DNA of 36,671 bases from Stenotrophomonas geniculata ATCC 19374 = JCM 13324 (GCF_001431625.1 NZ_LLXT01000028.1:1-36671); one strand, 5' to 3'; positions 8,396-16,546 are shown, counted from the stretch's first letter. The notes: generated by a model from the letters alone, not told the origin. Numbers and translations are program-made.

Positions 8396-10174
8396 ATGAC
8401 TGCAAGCACCGCCCCGCGCTGGCCCGTACGCTACCTGCTCTTCATCGGCGGCCTGGGCGGCCTGCTGTACGGCATCGACATCGGCATCATCGCCGGTGCC
8501 CTGCCCTATCTTGAAGCGACCGCCAGTCACGCCTGGCAGCTCAGCAGCGAGCAGCTCGGCTTCGTGGTGGCGGCCGTACTGCTGGGCAGCGTGCTGTCCT
8601 CGCTGTTCGCCGGCATGATCGCCGACCTGATTGGCCGCCGCGGCGCTATGCTGCTGGCCGGCCTGCTGTTCACCGCCTCGATTCCGATCATGGCACTGGC
8701 CTCCGGCTACACGCCGCTGCTGCTGGGACGCCTGCTGCAGGGCATCAGTGGCGGTTTGATCGGCGTCGTGATTCCGCTGTACCTGGCCGAAGTGCTCAGC
8801 CCCGAACGGCGCGGGCGCGGCGCGGCCATGTTCCAGCTGCTGCTGACCGTTGGCCTGGTGCTGGCAGCCCTGATCGGCCTGTACCACGCCCATGCCGTGG
8901 ATGCCGCCGCCGAGGCCGTGCGCTCGCTGCCGGTCGCGCAGCAGGCGCAGGAACTGTTCACGGTGAAGGACCACGCTTGGCGCACCATCTTCTGGACCTG
9001 CCTGGCGCCCGGCCTGCTGTTCTGCGCCGGTATCTTCTGGCTGTCCGAATCACCACGCTGGCTGGTGCGCCGCGGCCGCATCGATGAAGCCCGCCGCAGC
9101 CTTCAGCGCGTCCTCCCCGCCGCAGACGTCGAGCCCACGCTGACCCAGATCCAGGCGCCGGAATCGAGCAGCAGCGACGGCAAGCGCGATCCGCTGCTCA
9201 GCCGCCGCTACGTGGTGCCGTTCGTGCTCGCGTGCGTGGTGCTGGCCTGCACCCAGGCCACCGGCATCAACTCGGTGCTGGCCTACGCGGTCAACATCCT
9301 CAACCAGGCCGGCCTGTCCGGTTCGGTGGCCAACGGTGCCGACGTGGCGATCAAGCTGCTCAACGCGGTGATGACCGTGGTCGCGCTGCTGCTGGTCGAC
9401 CGCAAGGGCCGCAAGTTCCTGCTGATGCTGGGCAGCGGTGGCATCTGCGTGGCCCTGCTGGCGGCGGCCACGCTGTTCTTCCAGGCCGAGCGCGGACGCG
9501 CCGATGTGCAGCCTCAGCTGCAGGCGGCGGTCAGCGGCGAAGGCCTGCAGCTGGTGCTGGATGACGCGCAGTGGCAACGCCTGAGCAATGGCATCGACAG
9601 CCAGGGCCGACCGATGCAGCTGACCGTGTCGTACGCCTATGGTGATTTCACCAATGTGCGCGCCCTGCGCAGCGACAACCTGATTGATCGCGAACTGCGC
9701 ATCGAGCGCACCGGCACCGTGCAGCCGGACAGCGTGATCGGTGCGTTCTTCCGCAAACTCCACCTGAATCCATTTGCCGACCCGGCCAGCGCCAGCCAGG
9801 CGCCATTGCGCATCGAGCAGGCCCGCATTGGCCCGGTGCCGCCACCGGCACACGGCTGGGCCGTGGCCACCTGCATCCTGGTGTTCGTCGCGTTCTTCGC
9901 CGTCGGCCCCGGCGTGTGCGTGTGGCTGGCACTGTCGGAGCTGATGCCGAACCGCATCCGTTCCAATGGCATGAGCATCGCGCTGCTGATCAACCAGTTC
10001 GTGTCCACCACCATCGCCGCCATCTTCCTGCCCACGGTGGGCCACTACGGCTACGCCAGCATGTTCGTGTTCTGGGCGGCGTGCACCTTTGTGTTCTTCC
10101 TGGTGGCCGCGTTCTGGCTGCCGGAGACCAAGGGCAAGTCGCTGGAAGAGATCGAGGCACGGTTCGCCCGGTAG
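8396..10174 (+). CDS. MFS sugar-porter-family permease with large periplasmic insertion
   Basis: A 592-residue sugar porter. Family marks include GGLLYGIDIGIIAGAL in helix 1, GRRGAML and SPRWLVRRGR in the cytoplasmic loops, ATGINSVLAYAV, DRKGRK, and the C-terminal PETKGKSLEEIE. Typical members have 450-490 residues. The excess is mainly about 115 hydrophilic residues (about 365-480) between predicted helices 9 and 10, and a shorter insert of about 25 residues before the DHAWRTIFW segment; both should face the periplasm. ATG at 8396 is chosen because AGGAAC precedes it and the family N-terminus starts here; an upstream in-frame extension from 8282 is only REP sequence. It most likely imports the amino sugar used by the preceding operon. 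The substrate is inferred. Confidence 0.83.
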   Translation: MTASTAPRWPVRYLLFIGGLGGLLYGIDIGIIAGALPYLEATASHAWQLSSEQLGFVVAAVLLGSVLSSLFAGMIADLIGRRGAMLLAGLLFTASIPIMALASGYTPLLLGRLLQGISGGLIGVVIPLYLAEVLSPERRGRGAAMFQLLLTVGLVLAALIGLYHAHAVDAAAEAVRSLPVAQQAQELFTVKDHAWRTIFWTCLAPGLLFCAGIFWLSESPRWLVRRGRIDEARRSLQRVLPAADVEPTLTQIQAPESSSSDGKRDPLLSRRYVVPFVLACVVLACTQATGINSVLAYAVNILNQAGLSGSVANGADVAIKLLNAVMTVVALLLVDRKGRKFLLMLGSGGICVALLAAATLFFQAERGRADVQPQLQAAVSGEGLQLVLDDAQWQRLSNGIDSQGRPMQLTVSYAYGDFTNVRALRSDNLIDRELRIERTGTVQPDSVIGAFFRKLHLNPFADPASASQAPLRIEQARIGPVPPPAHGWAVATCILVFVAFFAVGPGVCVWLALSELMPNRIRSNGMSIALLINQFVSTTIAAIFLPTVGHYGYASMFVFWAACTFVFFLVAAFWLPETKGKSLEEIEARFAR

Positions 10175-10193
10175 CGGTCGACCTTGGTCGACC
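10171..10193 (+). repeat. GTAG-type REP overlapping the permease stop codon
   Basis: GTAGC followed by the inverted repeat GGTCGACC-TT-GGTCGACC. The TAG of the GTAG head (10172-10174) is the stop codon of the MFS gene, so the repeat starts inside the coding region's end. The hairpin may stabilise the 3' end of the permease mRNA. Confidence 0.75.
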
Positions 10194-10226
10194 TCCATGC
10201 GCAGCGTGGGGGTGTTGGCACGTCCG

Positions 10227-10697
10227 TCAGTCGCCAGTGATGTGCTTGGCCAGCGCCTGCGCCTCGACAACGCTGGGCAACCCGCTCAGCATCATCGATT
10301 CGCCGAACGGTCCCTGCACCGTCGCCACCATCAGCACGCGGCCATCCACGCTGATCGCCGCTCGCTGACCGACCAGTGCTGCCGTGCCATCGTGGATGCG
10401 CTGGTGCGCTTCGTGTCGAAACCGGATCTGCAGGCCCGGCTGCTTGGCCTCGTCCAGCACGTAGCGCACATCGGCGATGTCGGCGCTGCCAGCGATCGGC
10501 GGCTCGCGCAGGGCGAGCGTTTCGCCCTGCCACTGCGCCTGCCTGCCCTTGCCGTCCGCATCGACCGCGCTCAGGCGTACATCCACACCCGCGCGCGGCG
10601 CATGATCCTTGCCTGCCAGCGCACCGGGCGTGGCACCCGGCATGCATCCGGCCAGCACCAGCGCTGCGCCCAGCAGGAACGGAAACGCGCCCCTCAC
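10227..10697 (-). CDS. Lipoprotein with SecD P1-head-like domain
   Basis: A 156-residue protein starting at GTG (10697) that overlaps the upstream HdeD-family stop by 4 bp (GTGA). The N-terminus is a lipoprotein signal, LLGAALVLAGC, with the acylated Cys at about residue 18. The body contains a segment (IRFRHEAHQRIHDGTAALVGQRAAIS, interrupted here only as a description, then VDGRVLMVATVQ) that resembles the P1 head subdomain of SecD, where a VGKRLAIVLDGKV-like strand follows a helix. That likeness is from pattern memory and needs a profile search. It probably sits at the outer membrane or inner face of the periplasm. No catalytic motif is visible. Confidence 0.72.
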   Translation of the reverse strand: MRGAFPFLLGAALVLAGCMPGATPGALAGKDHAPRAGVDVRLSAVDADGKGRQAQWQGETLALREPPIAGSADIADVRYVLDEAKQPGLQIRFRHEAHQRIHDGTAALVGQRAAISVDGRVLMVATVQGPFGESMMLSGLPSVVEAQALAKHITGD

Positions 10698-11245
10698 TTC
10701 AGCTTCCGCAGCTTGAACGCCACCAGCACCTGCAGCAGCCCGTACAGCAGGCTGCCAATGCCGATCCACAGCGTGGTCACCGCCACGCCTGCATACGGAT
10801 TGGCCGCGAACAGCAGCCCCAGCACCACCGCCAGCACGCCACTGAGGATCAGCAGCCACTCGCCCTGGATCTGCTTGCGCACGCGGATCGCGAACACGAT
10901 GCGATAGATGCCGGCTACCAGCAGCCACGCCGCCAGGAACAGCACCAGCACGCTGGCGGTGGCCAGCGGATTGATCACCGCCAGGATGCCGAAGCCCAGC
11001 GAGGCGATGGCATACAGCGCCAACCAGCCACGCGAGGCACCACTGCCGCCGCTGATCAGTGCGAACAGGCTGATGACGCCTTCAACGATGGCCATCACGC
11101 CCAGTGTCCAGGCCAGTGCCATCGCTGCGGACAGCGGCCAGCCAATGGCAACGATGCCGAAACCCAGTGCGACGAGCCCGTACAGCAGCAGGATCCACCA
11201 GCTGCGCCCAACCGCCGACAACAAGGGAGACAAGGGGGAATTCAT
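10694..11245 (-). CDS. HdeD-family (DUF308) six-helix membrane protein
   Basis: A 183-residue, almost wholly hydrophobic protein with about six transmembrane segments arranged as three repeated helix pairs, each containing a short G/A-rich loop such as LVALGFGIVAIGWPLSA, IASLGFGILAVINPLAT and VLAVVLGLLFAANPYAG. The GIxxxxxP repeat is typical of DUF308/HdeD proteins; HdeD of E. coli is linked to acid resistance at high cell density, but family members are mostly uncharacterised. The start is ATG 11245 with GGAGGAG 5 nt upstream. Coupling to the following lipoprotein gene suggests the two act together in the envelope. Confidence 0.82.
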   Translation of the reverse strand: MNSPLSPLLSAVGRSWWILLLYGLVALGFGIVAIGWPLSAAMALAWTLGVMAIVEGVISLFALISGGSGASRGWLALYAIASLGFGILAVINPLATASVLVLFLAAWLLVAGIYRIVFAIRVRKQIQGEWLLILSGVLAVVLGLLFAANPYAGVAVTTLWIGIGSLLYGLLQVLVAFKLRKLK

Positions 11246-11303
11246 GGCCACTCCTCCGATCCGGAACCGGCCTCATCCTAGCCCCTGTGGATGAAGAGGG
11301 CGA

Positions 11304-11993
11304 TCACGGCGCCCGCGCACAGACCCACACGCGCACCTCCGCTGCGCCGGCCAGGCGCAGCGTCTCGGCGACCTCCATCACCGTGCTGCCAGTGGTCATC
11401 ACGTCATCGACCACGGTCAGCCGCGAGGGCACGGAACCACGCACGTCGAACGCATCGAACAGGTTTTCCCTGCGCTGTTCGGCCGTGCGTTCAGACTGCG
11501 GTGCGCTATGCCGCTGCCGGTACACCCCCTGCCAGACCGGCATCGGCAGCAACCGGCACAGCTCGCCGGCCTGGTTGTAGCCGCGCTGGCGCAAGCGTCG
11601 CCTGTGCAGCGGCACCGGCACCAGCGGCGTGCACGACCACGGCGGCGGTGCGCGCTGCATCAGCTGCGCGAGCAGGCGTCCGGCGGCGAGATCCTGATGG
11701 AACTTGTAGCGGACCAGCAACTGGTCGACCGGCGGCAGGTACAGCAGGCTGGCATGCGTGGCGGCCTGTGGCGGCACCTCTTCGCGGCAGGTGCCGCAGA
11801 CGATCAACGCTGTGCCCGGCAACGGCAGCGCGCAGCGCAGGCAGGCCCGGCCGGCCCAGGGCAGTCCGGCCAGGCAGGCATCGCAGAGATCGAGTCCATC
11901 GTGGCCCGGGTCACCGCAGACCAGGCAACGGAGCGGTAGCAGCACACGAAGTGCGGCCTGCACGTGGCGGCCCGGGTCGAAGAAGGCAGACAT
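11304..11993 (-). CDS. comF: ComF-family phosphoribosyltransferase-like protein
   Basis: A 229-residue ComF/GntX family member. The N-terminus holds two zinc-ribbon-like Cys pairs (CLVCG, CDAC, CLRC, CGTC). The middle contains the family block PVPLHRRRLRQRGYNQA, and the C-terminal PRTase loop is VVDDVMTTGSTV. ComF is required for natural transformation, where it acts at the cytoplasmic face on incoming single-stranded DNA; GntX is linked to use of DNA or gluconate. The start MSAFFDPGRHVQAAL at 11993 is the only sensible one. It is followed by the HdeD-family gene after 58 bp in the same direction. Confidence 0.88.
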   Translation of the reverse strand: MSAFFDPGRHVQAALRVLLPLRCLVCGDPGHDGLDLCDACLAGLPWAGRACLRCALPLPGTALIVCGTCREEVPPQAATHASLLYLPPVDQLLVRYKFHQDLAAGRLLAQLMQRAPPPWSCTPLVPVPLHRRRLRQRGYNQAGELCRLLPMPVWQGVYRQRHSAPQSERTAEQRRENLFDAFDVRGSVPSRLTVVDDVMTTGSTVMEVAETLRLAGAAEVRVWVCARAP

Positions 11994-12088
11994 GCGCTTC
12001 AGCCTGACGGCGCCGTCAGTGCGTTGCCATCGGGGGGGCCCTCAACGAGCCGTAGGGGTTTTGTCGCCCACCCGCTGCCCCGATCACC

Positions 12089-13258
12089 TCACCGCGTTGG
12101 CGCAGGCTTCGCATCCACCCGGGTGCGATACACCATGTACGGCGCCTGCCGGCGGTCAACGCCACCATTGAATCCGGCCTGCCGATGCAGCTGGTTGGCA
12201 GTGAAGTACAGGTAGCCATCCGGCCCCATCGACAAGGTATCCGGCCACAGGATGCGCGGGTCGTGCACCACGGTCGTCCAGCGCCCCTGCGCATCACGGG
12301 CATGAATGGCGTTGTGCTCGTAGTCGCTGGCGTACAGCCGCCCGTTGGCATCCATCTCCATGCCATCGGAGGCGCCCTTCTCGCCGAGGTCAACGACCGC
12401 AGCAGCCAGCGCCGCCTCGCTCACCTTCGGGTCGCGCAACAGTGCGGTGGGCACGCTGTACAGATGGCGGCTGGACAGTGGCGTGTAGAACAGCGTACTT
12501 CCATCCGGCGAAAGCGCGATGCCATCGGCGGCAACGGTGAACGGTGCCGACGAACCGTCGGCCTTGCGCAACCGCATCTGCCGGCCCTCCACGATCGGCA
12601 CGAACGCGGGATCGGCCGAGGTGGATACATGACCGATCAGACGCTTGGATGCCGCCCCCGTAGCGAGGTCGATGACGATGATGCCGCCAATGCCGCTCAG
12701 TGACGAGTCGGTCACGTAGGCCACGCCCTCGCGGCCGACACGGAAATCGAAGCGCACATCGTTGACATAGGTGCGCGCATCGATGACGTTGGCCGGGAAC
12801 ACCAGGGTCTTGGCCACGGTATTGGTGGCCAGATCGATCGCCACCAGCTTGGCGCCGCCGGCCTGCGGCGCTGAAAAGCCCGGTGCGGCGGTGTCCAGTA
12901 CCCACAGCCGGCCCTGGCCATCGGCCACCACGCTCTGCACGCTGATGAAGTGTGCTGCCGGGTCGGGATCGTCCTTGCGGTTGATGCGTGCATCCGGATA
13001 GGGCACGGCACGGCCATCGCGCCACTCGGCCACACTGTAGGCCACTTCATCGCCCCAGCGCGGGAAGTTGACGAAGATCCGCCCGGTCTCGGACACCGCC
13101 ACGCTGGTGGGCATGGCACCTTCGAAACGCGCCACCGGCTCGATGACACCGATGCTGCGTTCGCTGGGAAGCACAGGCGTGCCTGCCAGCGCCAGCGCGG
13201 GGGAACTGGCCAGGGCCAGGACGGCAGCCGCCAGGCTGCGGATACGGCAGTTGATCAT
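12089..13258 (-). CDS. Secreted major royal jelly / Yellow family protein (L-dopachrome tautomerase-related)
   Basis: A 389-residue protein with a clear signal peptide (AAAVLALASSPALALA). The mature part shows the six-bladed beta-propeller character of bacterial MRJP/Yellow relatives: GRIFVNFPRWGDEVAYSVAE, VVADGQGRLWVLDTA, AYVTDSSLSGIGGIIVIDL, DGIALSPDGSTLFYTPLSSRHLYSV (quoted in pieces), and SMGPDGYLYFTANQLH. Insect relatives include dopachrome-converting enzymes and amine-binding proteins; bacterial functions are largely unknown. GAGAG lies 6 nt before the ATG. It is expected in the periplasm. It stands alone, with ClC in the same direction upstream and comF downstream. Confidence 0.82.
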   Translation of the reverse strand: MINCRIRSLAAAVLALASSPALALAGTPVLPSERSIGVIEPVARFEGAMPTSVAVSETGRIFVNFPRWGDEVAYSVAEWRDGRAVPYPDARINRKDDPDPAAHFISVQSVVADGQGRLWVLDTAAPGFSAPQAGGAKLVAIDLATNTVAKTLVFPANVIDARTYVNDVRFDFRVGREGVAYVTDSSLSGIGGIIVIDLATGAASKRLIGHVSTSADPAFVPIVEGRQMRLRKADGSSAPFTVAADGIALSPDGSTLFYTPLSSRHLYSVPTALLRDPKVSEAALAAAVVDLGEKGASDGMEMDANGRLYASDYEHNAIHARDAQGRWTTVVHDPRILWPDTLSMGPDGYLYFTANQLHRQAGFNGGVDRRQAPYMVYRTRVDAKPAPTR

Positions 13259-13352
13259 GGTTGCTCTCGATGCAGGTCCGGGTACAGCCCCGGTGTCGAC
13301 GCATCTTCAGCGGCGCACCCGGCATCGGGTAGACGGTGCAACGCGGAATCAG

Positions 13353-13371
13353 CTTCACTGCAAAAGTGAAG
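13353..13371. promoter_or_regulatory. Perfect inverted repeat upstream of the MRJP-family gene
   Basis: CTTCACT-gcaaa-AGTGAAG is a perfect 7-bp dyad with a 5-nt centre, about 95 bp before the start codon of the leftward MRJP-family gene and just beyond the end of the ClC gene. A 19-bp dyad of this type fits a dimeric repressor or activator operator (LysR, TetR or MarR size). A transcript hairpin is possible, but there is no T tract. No specific regulator can be named. Confidence 0.4.
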
Positions 13372-13405
13372 ATTTCGACCTGATTGATCCTGTTGATCAA
13401 GGTAA

Positions 13406-14731
13406 TCAGTGATGCCTATCCGCTGGCTCTGCTTTCGGCACCATCAACAACTCCGCCAACCCACGGTAGATCGCCACCCGGCAGACCAGCCCGGACACGC
13501 CACGCGCGATCAGCACCGTGGCCAGGATCGGCAGCAGCAGATCACCACTGTCGGTCAGCTCCAGCGAGATCACCGCCGAAGTCAGTGGCGCCTGAGTGAC
13601 GCCGGTGAGGTACGCACACATGCCCAGCAGCACGAACGCGCGCGGGTCCACGCCGGGCATCAGCACCGCCAGGTTGTGGCCCAGTCCCGCACCGACCGCC
13701 AGCGCGGGCGAGAACAAGCCTCCGGGAATACCGGCCACGTACGATGCGAGGTTGGCCAGCAGCTTCATCAACCCGAACTCGTGGCCGACCACCGCCTGCC
13801 CCTGCACCAGGCTGCGCGCCTGCTCATAGCCGGTGCCGAACGCGCCTTCACCGAAGACCAGGGCGAGCAGTACCACCACCAGACCGCAGCCTGCGGCCAA
13901 CAGAACCGGATGCCGCTGCCGCAGTTGCCCGAGCCAGCGCGGGCGGCCCGCCGCACTGGCCAGCACCGCACGCGCGAACAGGCCGCCCAGCAGGCCCGCC
14001 ACCACGCCGCACAGCAGGATTGCCAGCCAGCCCTGGCCGAGCGGCAGGCGTGCGCTCACATGGCCGAAATAGGTGTAGTTGCCCAACAGGCCCAGCGACA
14101 CCACGCCACCGACGATCACCGCAGTCAACAGGGTGCCCGAGAAGCGATGCTCGAAACGACCGCTGAGCTCCTCGATGGCGAAGACGATGCCGGCCAGCGG
14201 CGTGTTGAACGCCGCCGCGATACCCGCCGCACCACCGGCCAGCAGGAAGTGCGAGAGCTCGCGGGGATCCTTGAAACCGAACCAGCGGCCGAACAGGTAC
14301 ATCAAGCTGGCGCCTACGTGCACAGTCGGGCCCTCGCGGCCCACCGAGGCGCCACCCAGCAGTGACAGCGAGGTCAGCAGCAGCTTGCCGGCCGAAACCG
14401 CGGGTGAAAGGTTGGTCTTCCGGAACGGCTCATCGGCCTTGTCCAACGCGGCGATGACCTGTGGAATGCCGCTGCCGCGCGTGGGCTTGAGCACACCGGC
14501 GGTCAACCAGGCCAGCAGCGCGAAGATGCCCGGCGTGAGCAGCAGGGCCCACCACGGCGAGTGCGACGTGATGCGCTGGAACAGATGGAACGCCGCGTCG
14601 CTGGCCTTGGCGAACAGGATCGCCACCAGCGCCACGGCCACGGCGCCGCCCCAGAGCGCGGCGCGGCGGCGCCAGGCTTCGCTGAGAACTAGCGCGGTGA
14701 TGCGGCCGCGGAGGCGATGGAGATCGGTCAT
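13406..14731 (-). CDS. ClC-family chloride/proton antiporter
   Basis: A 441-residue ClC protein. The chloride-selectivity segments are present: GSGIPQ, GREGPTVHVGA with the gating glutamate, and GIPGGLFSPALAVGAGLG. The intracellular proton glutamate region IEELSGRF matches the IIEEM block of the E. coli ClcA antiporter, so an exchanger rather than a pure channel is likely. It lacks C-terminal CBS domains. The GREGP motif also argues against the fluoride-specific ClC branch. ATG at 14731 (MTDLHRLRG) is chosen because longer in-frame starts lead into non-homologous sequence. ClC antiporters help acid resistance by exchanging Cl- for protons. Confidence 0.9.
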   Translation of the reverse strand: MTDLHRLRGRITALVLSEAWRRRAALWGGAVAVALVAILFAKASDAAFHLFQRITSHSPWWALLLTPGIFALLAWLTAGVLKPTRGSGIPQVIAALDKADEPFRKTNLSPAVSAGKLLLTSLSLLGGASVGREGPTVHVGASLMYLFGRWFGFKDPRELSHFLLAGGAAGIAAAFNTPLAGIVFAIEELSGRFEHRFSGTLLTAVIVGGVVSLGLLGNYTYFGHVSARLPLGQGWLAILLCGVVAGLLGGLFARAVLASAAGRPRWLGQLRQRHPVLLAAGCGLVVVLLALVFGEGAFGTGYEQARSLVQGQAVVGHEFGLMKLLANLASYVAGIPGGLFSPALAVGAGLGHNLAVLMPGVDPRAFVLLGMCAYLTGVTQAPLTSAVISLELTDSGDLLLPILATVLIARGVSGLVCRVAIYRGLAELLMVPKAEPADRHH

Positions 14732-15072
14732 GGGAAAGAGTCTGCGCGCCAGCGCTTTGGTTGGGCAGCGGCCACTGTGGCCGAAGGCCTTGCAGGATGT
14801 GGTGAATGCGCCCACGCGCCGGGAACCGCATGCTTTGGCAGCGATGGCACGCCGTCCCACATGTGTGAAGGCCGGCCGACTCCTTCCGGGTTCGTCCAAC
14901 GCGCCTCGTGGAGGTAGCATTGCAGCCGCTGTCCTCTGGGGAGGGGTGCAGCTCCGCCGGCAACGACAGGCCGCCACCGCTCGTCATCGCGGTAGCGCTT
15001 GCCAGCACCTGCGTGCCGACATCTGCGTGAATTGCTTCGTTCTCGACATCCTCAATGACAATGGAGTGTGAG
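14732..15072. other. Intergenic region, no supported gene
   Basis: This 341-bp stretch separates the divergent ClC and serine-hydrolase genes and should contain both promoters. I found no convincing -35/-10 pair, riboswitch or REP. Short open frames across it have no recognisable homology or ribosome binding sites. Confidence 0.5.
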
Positions 15073-16479
15073 ATGAATGCCTACGACCCGCTGGATCACA
15101 TCATCCATCTTCGTGATGGCACGCTGCAGGAATCAGACCTTCGCCGGATTGTCGGTCGCGCGCTGCAGGCCAGGTCACCTTCCGGAATCGTTATCCATGT
15201 ACATGGCGGCCGCGTTTCGCAGAAGCGTGGACGGCGCATCGCAGAAGCCTTGCATGACCCCTATGTGCGGGCACAGGCCTACCCCTTGTTCTTCGTCTGG
15301 GAAACGGGTGACATCGAAGCTCCGTTGAACAACCTGGGCGAGATCCTGGGTGCAGTACTTGCCAAACTTCTCTTCAGGAAAGTCCACGACAAGATCCTGG
15401 AAAAGCTAGGCGGCGGGCAGGTTCTCACGCCCGGTATGAAGATCCTCAACGCCGCGCCACCCGACGAGGAGAGCCTTTCGGCAGATCTCGCGCAGGAATT
15501 CGCTGATGATCCCGAGGTGAACCAGGCCATTGCCGAGGCCCGTGACGATTACAGGGAGGCGACGCTGGCGCCCGCCAACAAGATGCTGGCACACGAACCG
15601 CCAGCCGAACGCGCGGCCATCGTCAACGAGCGCACGGCCATGGAACTGTTTGGCACTCCGTCACCCAACAAAGCCGTGGCATTGAATTGGATCGCGCTGG
15701 CCATCAAGGTGGCCAGACTGGTGATACGCGTATGGCAGCGCCAGCAGAATGGTCGAGGGCGCCCAGGCGCCGTCTCTGCCGTGATCGTGGAAGAAGTGCT
15801 GCGTGAGTTCTATCTCGATGACGTGGGGCGCATCGGCTGGTGGAATCCCATGAAGAAGGACGCACAGGATTCATTCGACGGCCCCGCATCGGGTGGCGTC
15901 AGATTCCTGCGCGAGCTGCACAGTCAGTTGCAGTCCGAAGCCCCTGTTCCCCGCATCACGCTCGTCGGCCACAGCGCCGGCAGCATCTTCCTGTGCGAGC
16001 TGTTGGACCAGGCGGCGCAGATCCTTCCGGATCTGAAGTTCGACCTTATTCTCGAAGCGCCTGCGGTGACGTGTCGTCGGTTCGCGCGTGCCATCTCGAA
16101 GCACGAGGACCGAATCGGGAGGTTCCGGCAATTGGCGATGAGGGATGCCGACGAAGCCAACGAGCGCTCACTGTTCTTTCCCGGTTCGCTGCTCTACATC
16201 GTGTCCAACATCTTCGAAGATGCTGCCGATGAGCCTCTGCTCGGCATGGAACGCTTCTTCACCCGGGAGAACGTCTATCGCAACTCTGCGGCGTGGGCAG
16301 ACATCTCGGCCTGCCAGGCGTTCTTCGCCCGGAAGGGAGAAAGCGCGGTGAGCTGGTGGACCCTTGATGACCTCAATGCCGACCAGCGCGAAGGTTGGGG
16401 CCACGGCTACTTCGATGACGGTCCCTTCATCCTCGGCAAGGTGACCGCGCTGATCAGCGAAACACCGCACACGCCTTGA
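15073..16479 (+). CDS. Orphan alpha/beta-hydrolase-like protein of unknown function
   Basis: A 468-residue protein I cannot assign to a named family. An alpha/beta-hydrolase fold is suggested by HVHGG (residues 42-46, an oxyanion-hole-type motif) and the nucleophile elbow GHSAGS with Ser301; His444 in GWGHGY is a candidate catalytic histidine. Between them lies a helical region (about 80-250) containing a hydrophobic segment, LNWIALAIKVARLVIRVW, that could associate with membrane. No signal peptide is seen. ATG at 15073 is chosen because GGAG is 6 nt upstream; a 6-residue extension from 15055 is possible. Sampled GC is about 55-60%, clearly below its neighbours, suggesting later acquisition between clc and bioB. 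Lipase, esterase or thioesterase activity are all open. Confidence 0.75.
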   Translation: MNAYDPLDHIIHLRDGTLQESDLRRIVGRALQARSPSGIVIHVHGGRVSQKRGRRIAEALHDPYVRAQAYPLFFVWETGDIEAPLNNLGEILGAVLAKLLFRKVHDKILEKLGGGQVLTPGMKILNAAPPDEESLSADLAQEFADDPEVNQAIAEARDDYREATLAPANKMLAHEPPAERAAIVNERTAMELFGTPSPNKAVALNWIALAIKVARLVIRVWQRQQNGRGRPGAVSAVIVEEVLREFYLDDVGRIGWWNPMKKDAQDSFDGPASGGVRFLRELHSQLQSEAPVPRITLVGHSAGSIFLCELLDQAAQILPDLKFDLILEAPAVTCRRFARAISKHEDRIGRFRQLAMRDADEANERSLFFPGSLLYIVSNIFEDAADEPLLGMERFFTRENVYRNSAAWADISACQAFFARKGESAVSWWTLDDLNADQREGWGHGYFDDGPFILGKVTALISETPHTP

Positions 16480-16514
16480 TGCCGATCACTTTTCGCGCTC
16501 GACGACAGAAGCAA

Positions 16515-16540
16515 CGCTCCGGGCGGGATCGCCCGGAGCG
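16515..16540. terminator. Strong GC hairpin after the hydrolase gene
   Basis: CGCTCCGGGC-gggatc-GCCCGGAGCG gives a perfect 10-bp stem with a 6-nt loop, 36 bp after the hydrolase stop and before the bioB control region. It lacks a T tract, so it may be a weak terminator or an mRNA 3'-end protector. Confidence 0.45.
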
Positions 16541-16546
16541 CAAACA

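Noticed and set aside
14732..15072. A riboswitch (such as fluoride) before the ClC gene
   Set aside because: No conserved riboswitch core was found, and the ClC has the GREGP motif of chloride antiporters rather than the fluoride branch.
15073..16479. Membership of a named anti-phage defence system
   Set aside because: It is a single hydrolase gene without nuclease, NTPase, sensor or cyclase partners, so there is no support beyond low GC and orphan status.
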